A stretch of 64,000 nt of DNA from assembly GCA_014379625.1 (NCBI GenBank), contig JACMLJ010000036.1, forward strand, positions 62,001 to 126,000. Direction: 5' to 3'. Shown here piece after piece: positions 35,875 through 43,761 of the stretch (the first letter of the stretch is position 1; the number at the start of each line of letters is the position of its first letter). A program made the translations under genes and the position numbers. Under the pieces are notes generated by a model that saw only the letters and a program-made list of their open reading frames with translations, ran no database searches and had not been told where the DNA came from. This stretch comes from Ferruginibacter sp. Its GTDB lineage: Bacteria; Bacteroidota; Bacteroidia; Chitinophagales; Chitinophagaceae.

Positions 35875-36375
35875 GGCAAATCGGTTTAGTTAATTATTAC
35901 ATTTACTAATGTACAATTCTCATATATGTATTACAAGTATTTGATTTTTCTTATCACAATTAGTTAAAATAGTATTACAGTTTTGGCAGGTCAGCTTTTT
36001 ACCGGAAAAAGCCGTGCAGGTATAAAAATTCCGGAACCTGCTTTAGGATTGAGAGATAAAATAGTAATATCACCCAAAAACAATAGTGTGGTTGTGTTTT
36101 TGACACCTGGTACACTATTAATATCGCCACATCAATTTGAATAAAGGACTGTACAACGCAATAGCAGGGCAAAATGTCATTAATAAATTGACGTAAATTC
36201 AGACCTTGCGTTTTTTTACCTGTAAGCCTATGCTTAAGCAAACAGTTTTATTTTTGTACACAATACTTTAATGGTATTACACGTTAGGTAAGGTGTTTTG
36301 TATTTTACCCTAATCGCGGGTTACGCTTACTATTGAAGATATTAAGTTAGTAGCCATCAAACCTACCCTAATTCA
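35875..36375. promoter_or_regulatory. 500-base divergent region between susC and the T9SS cargo gene
   Basis: No convincing gene is present; the frames found on either strand have no usable start or no protein character. A perfect hairpin with arms AATAGTGT (36082-36089) and ACACTATT (36112-36119), holding an inner GTGT/ACAC pair, lies in the middle and could be an operator. On the plus strand TATTTTTG (36249-36256) fits the -7 element of a promoter for the gene at 36376. The -33 TTTG element is not clear. The susC promoter was not located. Confidence 0.45.
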
Positions 36376-39300
36376 ATGAAAATCAGTATCTATTCGGTGC
36401 TAACCCGGTGTTTTAATGCGAATAGGTATTTATTGTTCAAATATGTTGCTTTCTTTTTTTTCTTTTTTGTTTCACAACAGGTTTTTCCGCAGGTAAGCAT
36501 CACATCGTTTTCTCCTACTTCAGCCGCAATGGGAGATACCGTAACCATTACGGGTACAAATTTTACAGGGGCGGGCACTGTAAGTTTTGGCGGTATCAAC
36601 GCCATATCTTTTACAGTAGTAAATTCTACCCGGATCACAGCGGTGGTGCCGTATACTATTTCAGGATCTGTGAATGTTGTAAATGGCGGGCAAACGGCCA
36701 CCAAAGCGAATTTCTACTATCTCCCCTTATCAGGGATCATCACTGATTTTGCAGGTTACTGGGCTACTACAACGTTAAGTAATAATCCTGTCTTGCCTGA
36801 TAATTCTCACAGTCTCTTGGCATTTACCTACAATGGCATCAACTATTCAACAGGTGTAAACAACAGCATACTTACAGGGCAGGGAATTAACTATGCACCT
36901 GGTAATTTTAAATCATTACCGGTAGCCAATATTGCGGGAACCAACTCCGGAAGTAGTATTTTCCTTGCAATGGCCAGCAAAGTAGATGGCAATGCATCCG
37001 TGGCAAATGCATCGGCATTAGCAGGTTCAACGGTTAAGGATGTAATGACGGACGGGCCAAACGGATTAAATATGGGAACGGGTATAACCAACCTGCCAAC
37101 AAGCGCCATTATGACCTTTGAAATAAACATTATCCACCCCGACAGGATAGCAGATGAGGAACCTGATGTGATCATTACGCAAATTGCGCAGCCGACAGGC
37201 ATAAATGATGTTTTTCAATTTGTAGATGCTTCCGGTAATGTTGTCGGAAACAGCATTACGCAAAATATGTTACTATTACCCAAACTTGGAACATATACTT
37301 TAGACTTATTTAATTTAAGTCCTGGCGCGCCATTTAATGCGGCTATTTGTTTTAGTGCTGTTACTCCAAATGGTGTGAATACTACCAGGGAGATCAGGAT
37401 GGTAGGTTTTAAACTATCAGACTTTGGTATAACCCCGGGTAATTACCTGCAGGTGGCAGCGCTAAAAGTAACCCCAAGCGGCACCAGTGACTACGCTTTT
37501 ATTGCCTATTCGGATGCAATTGAAATGTCCCCTAATATTTCTCAGAACTTAGAAAGAACCAACAGTTCTATCTGTACAGGGGGTACAGCTAATCTGGAAG
37601 TGATCACCAGCCCGGCTTACGGGGGAACATTAACCTATGCCTGGGAGGAATCCATAGATGCGGGCAGCACCTGGTCAGGTGTGACAAACATTGGCAATTA
37701 TTCAGGTGCCACCACCAACAGGTTAACCATTGTTTCTGCAACTAATAATTATTTGTACAGGGCTACGGTAACAGAGTCGGGTACTAATTACAGCGCCACC
37801 TGCAGTCCCTTTACCATCACAGTAATTACACCTGCCACGCCCACGGGGGTATCCCTGGCTGCTACCGCCCTCACTACCTGTTTGAATAACCTCGTTTCTT
37901 TATCGGGTACTGCCTCGGGAGGGAGTAATTATTTTTATCAGTGGGAAACTAATGCTTTGGGAAGCTTTGTTAATATTCCCAGTGCTATTTTAAGAACTTA
38001 CCTGCCGCCTGTAAACGCTACGGGGGTAATTTCTTACCGGCTGAGGGTTTCCAGCGGAAGCGGATGCAGTGGTTCCTTTACTTCAGCGCCGGTGGTGATT
38101 TCAGTCGTTGGCATTGCTTCAATAACAAATGCATCCAGGTGTGGCACAGGTGATGTTAGCCTTACTGCTACCGCCACTTCGGGAATCATAAGCTGGTATA
38201 CAGCGAGTACCGGGGGGGCATTACTAGCAACGGGGGGCACGTATACCGCATCTATATCTGCAACCACTACCTACTATGTAACTACAGATGTTAGTCAGTG
38301 TAACACAGGCGCAAGGGTACCTGTAACAGCTACAATTGGCACGATAACCTGGGCGGGCACCAATACCTCCGAATGGGGTACCCTGTCTAATTGGGATTGT
38401 GGTGGTACACCTCCGGCTTCTTTGCCTACGTCAACCAGCAATATAACGATACCTACCTTCCCTACAGGCGGCAATTTTCCTGTTATTACTACAACCGCAT
38501 ACATTTATAATATTACCGTATCACCCGGGGCAATTATTACAGTAGATTCAGGCGGTGTTTTTGAAATCTACGGCGTTATCAGTAATAGCGGAACGCTCAC
38601 AGCCACAAAAGGCACAATTTTGATGCATGGTGCAGCGCAACAAACGATACCTGCCAATGCCTTTAGTTCCAATACCATTAAAAATTTAACTGTTAACAAT
38701 ACGGCAGGTGTATTGCTGGGTGGGGAATTAAATTTAACGGGTACCTATACTCCTTTTGCAGGCCTGCTTACTACCTTCGGCTACCTTACCTTAAAATCTG
38801 ATTCAAACGGAACTGCAAGGGTGGCCCAGGGAACAGGTGTCTACATCAGTGGAAATGTAAATGTAGAGCGTTATATGCCGGCCCGCAGGTCATGGCGCCT
38901 GATGACCGCCCCGCTTACCAATTCAAATACCATTTATCAAAGCTGGCAGAACAACGGGGTTTACTCACCGGGTAAGGGTATGCTGGTAACAGCGCCCGGT
39001 GGGGGCAACGGCATTGACTCTTCGGGTAATACTTCCCTCAGGACCTGGAATAATACCAATCAGCTATTAAAGACAGTAACCGATACTAAAGTGAAAATAT
39101 CTTCCCTCACAAACGGTAGTGCCGACAATACGGGTTATTTTATTTTTGTAAGGGGCGACAGGGACCCATACAATATTGACCACAATGGGATCCGCACAAA
39201 TATCACCACGTTAACCAGCACGGGTTATTTGCAAACAGGCACTCAGAATTTCACCGGTTTATCAGCAGCTACAGGCGGCTTTTCCCTGATAGGCAATCCC

Positions 39301-40605
39301 TATGCATCCCCGGTTGACTGGGACCGTGTTCGTGGAAATTCGGGGACCACCAATATTAAACGAAAATTTTACGTATGGGACCCAAGGTTGAATTTAGTGG
39401 GTGGATATGTAGCTATGGATGATGTGCTGACAGGAGGCGTGTTTTTACCAACGCCGGTCGGCAGTTCACAAAATAATTTTATACAATCATCACAGGCATT
39501 TTTTGTTATTACGAATACCCCCGGCGCAGCTTTTGTACAGGTAGCGGAAACAAATAAAGCTACAACCAATAACACCCAAATCTTTGGAAGACCGGTAGGA
39601 ACCAGTCCCTCCTTTATCACCAACCTGCTATTGCTTAATCCGGCAGATAATTCCACCATTGAAGCTGATGGAACAAGGGCAGATTTTAACCCCGCTTTCA
39701 GTGCCGGAATTGATGATAATGATAATCTTAAATGTTACAATGTAAATGAAACTTTCAGTTTTCTTAGGGACGCTGTTCTCCTTGCAACAGAAAGAAGACC
39801 TGCAATAACCAATAAGGACACGCTGTTCTTTACATTAAGCCGATCTACCAGGCGAAACTACCGGTTTCAATTCGTGGCTGCAGATTTTGATGACCCGTCC
39901 TTAACAGCGATGCTGGAAGACAGTTACACCAATTTGCCCATACAACTTAACTCAAGTGGTACTACCGTGGTGGATTTTGTAATAAATGCAGATGCAGGTT
40001 CACAGGTTGCCAACCGGTTCCGCGTGGTGTTTAATAAATCTTCACTCTTGCCCGTTACATTTTCGGTGGTAAATGCCTACCGGCAAAATGATAATATTGA
40101 GGTAAGCTGGAAAGTTGATAATGAAATCAATACCCGTCAATACGAAGTAGAAAGATCCGCTGACGGACGAAGTTTTGGTAAAGTACACACTACTGCTGCA
40201 ACGGGTAATAATCTTTTAAGTATTGGGTATGATTGGGTAGATACGCATGCCATGCAGGGGGATAATTTTTACCGTGTCAAAAGTATTGGCTTAGATGGTA
40301 AAGCAGGGTTTAGCCGGGTAGTGAAAGTGAGGATTGACCAGCATGATCCGGCCATCAGCGTATATCCCAACCCGGTAGCAGACAAAGTAATAAGTTTGCG
40401 TTTCAATCATCAATCCTCCGGATCATATACATTAACGCTTAGTAACCCCGCGGGACAGTTATTAATGGAAAAGACCCTGGATCATGCGGGTGGAAACGAT
40501 ACCAAAAATATCCGCCTCCCTGCTTCCGTACAAACAGGCAACTACCAGTTGTCGGTTACCGGGAAAGATTTGAATAAGACATCTCTAAAAGTTTTTGTCC
40601 AATAA
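36376..40605 (+). CDS. large T9SS-secreted surface protein with IPT/TIG and Ig-like domains
   Basis: This 1409-residue protein has a signal segment (about residues 18-39, with a run of Phe). An IPT/TIG domain follows (VSITSFSPTSAAMGDTVTIT, about 40-115), then a middle region without recognised domains (about 120-390). Several Ig-like/PKD-type modules occupy about 390-650 (SICTGGTANLEVI, CGTGDVSLTATATSGIISWY). A beta-helix-like stretch and a Bacteroidota surface-protein module (RSWRLMTAPLTN, FSLIGNPYASPVDW) occur around 850-990. The C-terminal 80 residues are a type A T9SS sorting domain (ISVYPNPVADK, then GNYQLSVTGKD), so the protein should be exported through the type IX system and anchored on the surface or released. 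Adhesion is plausible, but no ligand can be inferred. It is divergent from susC. Confidence 0.88.
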   Translation: MKISIYSVLTRCFNANRYLLFKYVAFFFFFFVSQQVFPQVSITSFSPTSAAMGDTVTITGTNFTGAGTVSFGGINAISFTVVNSTRITAVVPYTISGSVNVVNGGQTATKANFYYLPLSGIITDFAGYWATTTLSNNPVLPDNSHSLLAFTYNGINYSTGVNNSILTGQGINYAPGNFKSLPVANIAGTNSGSSIFLAMASKVDGNASVANASALAGSTVKDVMTDGPNGLNMGTGITNLPTSAIMTFEINIIHPDRIADEEPDVIITQIAQPTGINDVFQFVDASGNVVGNSITQNMLLLPKLGTYTLDLFNLSPGAPFNAAICFSAVTPNGVNTTREIRMVGFKLSDFGITPGNYLQVAALKVTPSGTSDYAFIAYSDAIEMSPNISQNLERTNSSICTGGTANLEVITSPAYGGTLTYAWEESIDAGSTWSGVTNIGNYSGATTNRLTIVSATNNYLYRATVTESGTNYSATCSPFTITVITPATPTGVSLAATALTTCLNNLVSLSGTASGGSNYFYQWETNALGSFVNIPSAILRTYLPPVNATGVISYRLRVSSGSGCSGSFTSAPVVISVVGIASITNASRCGTGDVSLTATATSGIISWYTASTGGALLATGGTYTASISATTTYYVTTDVSQCNTGARVPVTATIGTITWAGTNTSEWGTLSNWDCGGTPPASLPTSTSNITIPTFPTGGNFPVITTTAYIYNITVSPGAIITVDSGGVFEIYGVISNSGTLTATKGTILMHGAAQQTIPANAFSSNTIKNLTVNNTAGVLLGGELNLTGTYTPFAGLLTTFGYLTLKSDSNGTARVAQGTGVYISGNVNVERYMPARRSWRLMTAPLTNSNTIYQSWQNNGVYSPGKGMLVTAPGGGNGIDSSGNTSLRTWNNTNQLLKTVTDTKVKISSLTNGSADNTGYFIFVRGDRDPYNIDHNGIRTNITTLTSTGYLQTGTQNFTGLSAATGGFSLIGNPYASPVDWDRVRGNSGTTNIKRKFYVWDPRLNLVGGYVAMDDVLTGGVFLPTPVGSSQNNFIQSSQAFFVITNTPGAAFVQVAETNKATTNNTQIFGRPVGTSPSFITNLLLLNPADNSTIEADGTRADFNPAFSAGIDDNDNLKCYNVNETFSFLRDAVLLATERRPAITNKDTLFFTLSRSTRRNYRFQFVAADFDDPSLTAMLEDSYTNLPIQLNSSGTTVVDFVINADAGSQVANRFRVVFNKSSLLPVTFSVVNAYRQNDNIEVSWKVDNEINTRQYEVERSADGRSFGKVHTTAATGNNLLSIGYDWVDTHAMQGDNFYRVKSIGLDGKAGFSRVVKVRIDQHDPAISVYPNPVADKVISLRFNHQSSGSYTLTLSNPAGQLLMEKTLDHAGGNDTKNIRLPASVQTGNYQLSVTGKDLNKTSLKVFVQ

Positions 40606-40642
40606 ACCCGGAATGATCTTCGCATCCGCCGACCGGGTTTAT
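40602..40642. terminator. hairpin between the converging T9SS cargo and ppc genes
   Basis: ATAAACCCGG (40602-40611), which includes the stop codon, pairs perfectly with CCGGGTTTAT (40633-40642). The symmetric 10-bp stem could end transcription from both sides, although the T runs are short. Confidence 0.65.
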
Positions 40643-40709
40643 AACTGCCAAAGGTTATCTGCAAATAATTCCCAACAAGATTTTGACTGCTCAAAATATA
40701 TTTTACAAT

Positions 40710-43295
40710 TTAAGCCGAATTCCTTCCTGCATTAATGATCCCGAAGGAAGACCTGATCACTAATTTTTCGTAGGTTTCCTTTAAAGGCGAATTGACGAGG
40801 CTGTCTTCTATCTCTCTTATATTCATGATCGCAAACTGCTGAATGGTCAGTAAGGGCATTACTATTCTTTCTCTCATAATGATGGAAAGCTGGTCAACAG
40901 GGTAGTCACTCATCAGTTCGGTTTTGTCAGATAGTTTTAATATGTATTGTTGCGTTAAACTGTGTTCATCAAAGATCATGTTCCAGATCACGCCATACTT
41001 TTCATCTTTTGCTAAAAATGCGGTTAGCGGGAAAAAGCATTTCTTCATGGCCATTTCGCAATTGTCCAGCAACGTTTTAAAGTACAATGAATTTTGGTAA
41101 AGCATTTTCACTTCCTCAAATTTTCCGAGTTGATCGAGTTTCATTAATGCTGTGCCCACACCAAAATACCCGGTTACATTTTGTTTCAGCTGCGCCCAGG
41201 CGCCTACGTAAGGGATTGCACGCAAATCTTTAAAGGATAGTTTACTGCCGCCGGCACGTTTGGCTGGCCTGCTGCCAATATTTGTTTCACTATAAAATTT
41301 CAGTGGGCTAACCTGCGAGAGGTAGTCAGCGAAATAAGGGTGATTTTTCAGGGAACTATATTTTGCAAAACTTTCAATAGCCAAGGCCTCCAGTAGTGAT
41401 TCTTCATCTTTTTCAAGCGTAATGTGCCGGTGGTTAAAAAGATCGTTGGATATGCCCGCATGAAGTAATTGTTCAATATTATATTGTGCCGCATCTACCG
41501 TTCCAAAGTTAGAACTTACGGTTTGTCCCTGTACGGTCAGGTGTATTTCCTTATTGGAAATATTCTGACCCATGGATGCATAAAACTTATGCGTTTTGCC
41601 CCCTCCTCTTGATGGAGGGCCACCACGGCCATCAAAGAAAATCACTTCAATGCCATATTTCCTGGATATTGCCGTCAACTCCTCCTTTGCTTTGTAAATA
41701 CACCAGTTGGCCATCAGGTACCCGCCATCTTTTGTTCCGTCACTAAAGCCAAGCATGATGGTCTGGCGCTTGTTCCGCCGCGTAAGATGGGCCTCGTACA
41801 CTTCATTTGAATACAAGGTTTCCATCACACCAGCCGAGTGTTGCAGATCGTCTACCGTTTCAAACAACGGAACGATATCTATATTCATGGCTTCCTGCCG
41901 CCAGCCGCACAAAAGGAACAGCCCATAAACTTCCAGTACATTCAGTGCGCTGTTGCACTGGCTGATGATATACCTGTTGCAACCGGATTCACCATTAAAA
42001 TCCTGGATGGTTTTAACGGCCTTAATAGTGGCGAGCGTATCCGTGGTTAGTTCATCATTAAAAGGCATGTCGGTAACAGTTGCCTGTACTTTTGTAAGTA
42101 CGGTAATTTTTTCTTCGGAGGTAAGAGCTGAATAATTCAGTGGCAGGTAACCGGGCCTCCCTGCAATACCAGCCAGTACGCCACTGTGGATAGTGCTTTC
42201 CTGCCTGATATCAAGCGAAGCGAAATGCAGTCCGAAAACATTTACTTTATTGATCAGGTTATTGATTAAGTGCAGGAATAAACTATTGTGTTTGTAAATC
42301 AATATCTCTTTGATCTTATTCAATGAATCCAAAATATCCTGCTTATTTAAATGAGTCCGCTGGCCCGGGATAAAAATGTTATTGTACATATCGTTTTCGA
42401 GCGCTATTAAAATGGATTCTACCCCGTCAAATGTGAGCCTGCGCCTTAACCTCCTTATCTCGAGGTAATAAGATTTTATGATACCGCCCCTCAATGCATC
42501 AGCCACTTTTAAAGTAGTGTCTGCCTTCACAAAAGGATTTCCATCCCGGTCGCCGCCGGGCCAGAAACCCATGGTGATGATGGGGTTATTATCAGCAATA
42601 GCATCCGGGAACTGGTTTTTTAAGAAGGAAATAATTCTGCCTGCGGCGGGATAAAAAATATTTTCGAGGTACCATATCAGGTTCATGGCTTCATCATACG
42701 GCGTGGGTTTTTGTTTTTTAAAGAAAGGTGTTTTTCCCAGTTGCATCAGGTACGTATTGATCTGAACGGCATTGTTTTCTACCAGTGCATTGGAGAGGTC
42801 ATTGATAATACCCAAAACAGCGCCGGGATAAAACTGGGTAGGATGTGCTGTTAGTACCAGTCTTATCGCAAAGGTTTTCAGCTTTTCCTTTAATTCGTCC
42901 TGCTTTTTATGTTCGATCACCTCGCTTTCCAGGTGTTTTAATGTACCTACGCCACCGGTATCATGTACCTCTTTAAAACCTGCGTCTTCCAGTGCATCAA
43001 ATAAAACCACCTGCCTTTCTATATATTGTATAAAACGAAATAAAAGGTCTAACCTTTCCTGTGGAAGTTTATAAGTGGTATGTTTTGAAAAGAACTCTTC
43101 AATGATCTCTACCGGGCTTTGCTTTTTCTTGTACCCTTCTTCGCAGTTGTTGAGTAAAAGCGATAGCAGGATGCCTGTTTTTTCAATGCGGTGAAAGGGG
43201 AGGGCGGTAAACAGGCTATTGTACAATTGAAACTTGATGCCTACTAAATTTTTAAAATGCTGCAATCCACGGGTTGACTGGTGATCCATATTCAA
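40710..43295 (-). CDS. ppc: phosphoenolpyruvate carboxylase (divergent form)
   Basis: Ppc carboxylates phosphoenolpyruvate to oxaloacetate, refilling the citric acid cycle and feeding the aspartate family made by the divergent thr genes. The 861-residue length fits bacterial enzymes (E. coli 883). The active-site histidine His151 is in LVLTAHPTQ, the GFWPGGDRDGNPFV motif lies near residue 242, and the FDGRGGPPSRGGGKTHKF loop near 553 corresponds to the usual FHGRGG loop. Departures from the textbook enzyme are Gln for Glu after HPT, Asp for His in the GRGG loop, and a C-terminus ending NSA instead of the near-universal NTG. I judge it a Bacteroidota subfamily that is still catalytic. It is divergent from thrA. 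Confidence 0.88.
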   Translation of the reverse strand: MNMDHQSTRGLQHFKNLVGIKFQLYNSLFTALPFHRIEKTGILLSLLLNNCEEGYKKKQSPVEIIEEFFSKHTTYKLPQERLDLLFRFIQYIERQVVLFDALEDAGFKEVHDTGGVGTLKHLESEVIEHKKQDELKEKLKTFAIRLVLTAHPTQFYPGAVLGIINDLSNALVENNAVQINTYLMQLGKTPFFKKQKPTPYDEAMNLIWYLENIFYPAAGRIISFLKNQFPDAIADNNPIITMGFWPGGDRDGNPFVKADTTLKVADALRGGIIKSYYLEIRRLRRRLTFDGVESILIALENDMYNNIFIPGQRTHLNKQDILDSLNKIKEILIYKHNSLFLHLINNLINKVNVFGLHFASLDIRQESTIHSGVLAGIAGRPGYLPLNYSALTSEEKITVLTKVQATVTDMPFNDELTTDTLATIKAVKTIQDFNGESGCNRYIISQCNSALNVLEVYGLFLLCGWRQEAMNIDIVPLFETVDDLQHSAGVMETLYSNEVYEAHLTRRNKRQTIMLGFSDGTKDGGYLMANWCIYKAKEELTAISRKYGIEVIFFDGRGGPPSRGGGKTHKFYASMGQNISNKEIHLTVQGQTVSSNFGTVDAAQYNIEQLLHAGISNDLFNHRHITLEKDEESLLEALAIESFAKYSSLKNHPYFADYLSQVSPLKFYSETNIGSRPAKRAGGSKLSFKDLRAIPYVGAWAQLKQNVTGYFGVGTALMKLDQLGKFEEVKMLYQNSLYFKTLLDNCEMAMKKCFFPLTAFLAKDEKYGVIWNMIFDEHSLTQQYILKLSDKTELMSDYPVDQLSIIMRERIVMPLLTIQQFAIMNIREIEDSLVNSPLKETYEKLVIRSSFGIINAGRNSA

Positions 43296-43416
43296 TATTT
43301 TTTAATAAAAAGTTATAATGCCGGCAGCAATAAAAGTAAAGCATGAAAATACTTTAAAATTTTCAAATACTTAACGGCTATTACAATTAAATCCTTAATT
43401 TAGCGCCTATAAAAGC

Positions 43417-43555
43417 GGTAACAGTGAATGTACTTATCATCTTGGGAAAATTTTTCATAGCTTCGAAAGCTTCTCTTACTGCTGTTACCTTTACTTCTGC
43501 TTTCACCCGTTAAGGGTTATACCATTTCATATCACTATTGGGCGGGGAGCTTTTT
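43417..43555 (+). promoter_or_regulatory. thrA attenuator: competing stems around the Thr codons and a terminator
   Basis: GGTAACAG (43417-43424), just at the leader start, is perfectly complementary to CTGTTACC (43482-43489), which contains leader Thr codon 22. Inside lies a hairpin AGCTT-CGA-AAGCT (43459-43471). Further on, GCTTTCACCC (43499-43508), the last leader codons, can pair imperfectly with GGGCGGGGAGC (43540-43550), which is followed at once by TTTTT (43551-43555), like an intrinsic terminator. Ribosome position on the Thr codons would decide which stems form. The order differs from the E. coli scheme, so the mechanism is not settled. Confidence 0.45.
43424..43513 (+). CDS. candidate threonine-operon leader peptide (29 residues)
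   Basis: A GTG at 43424 opens a 29-codon frame ending with TAA at 43511-43513. The second half reads SLTAVTFTSAFTR, with Thr at positions 19, 22, 24 and 28 plus several Ser and Ala. The first half is hydrophobic (NVLIILGKFFIA). It lies 248 bases before thrA, which opens the threonine genes, so the Thr bias matches the expected effector. GTG is an uncommon start in this window; an ATG in another frame at 43428 gives only 10 codons without Thr, so the start is uncertain. It resembles thrL of enterobacteria in concept, not in sequence. Confidence 0.5.
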   Translation: MNVLIILGKFFIASKASLTAVTFTSAFTR

Positions 43556-43695
43556 CAAGGAAACTAATATTATGCGCCAGGGCAGAAAAAACTGCAAATA
43601 AGTTATCACTTTTTTTGTAGATTATTTATTAGTGGAATTAGGGCATTTTACATTAGCACATTGGCTAATTAGCACATTTGACATGCCAGCTCTTC

Positions 43696-43725
43696 CTTTA
43701 GTTTTAATCGGTCAGATTAATTTAG
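43696..43725. repeat. dispersed 30-base palindromic repeat, copy 1 (before thrA)
   Basis: The sequence CTTTAG-TTTTAATC-GGTCA-GATTAATTTAG contains the hairpin TTAATC/GATTAA. A second copy with 26 or so matching positions is at 58599-58627, far away and next to unrelated genes. Confidence 0.6.
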
Positions 43726-43761
43726 TATTTACTCTTTACATTTACACACAAATAAAAAGTC

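Larger units (their letters stand above)
43296..43761. promoter_or_regulatory. thrA leader region (466 bases)
   Basis: The stretch holds the candidate Thr leader peptide (43424-43513) and its hairpins, described separately. Further downstream are short-period repeats (GCACATTGGCTAATTAGCAC, 43656-43675) and one copy of a dispersed TTAATC-GATTAA palindrome (43696-43725). A weak -7 element TAATTTAG (43396-43403; one mismatch to TAnnTTTG) would start transcription about 15-20 bases before the leader peptide. I see no other gene. Confidence 0.5.

Noticed and set aside
35999..36241. Minus-strand frame of 80 residues in the susC / T9SS cargo divergent region, and a plus-strand frame over 35966-36144
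   Set aside because: The minus frame lacks a protein-like pattern or any recognisable motif. The plus frame reads smoothly (ending LISPHQFE) but has no ATG or GTG start and is only about 57 codons. I treat the region as non-coding.
40710..43295. PEP carboxylase as an inactive pseudo-enzyme
   Set aside because: The signature motifs are altered, but the key His151, the GGDRDGNP motif and the GRGG loop are retained and the frame is full length, so an active divergent enzyme is more likely.
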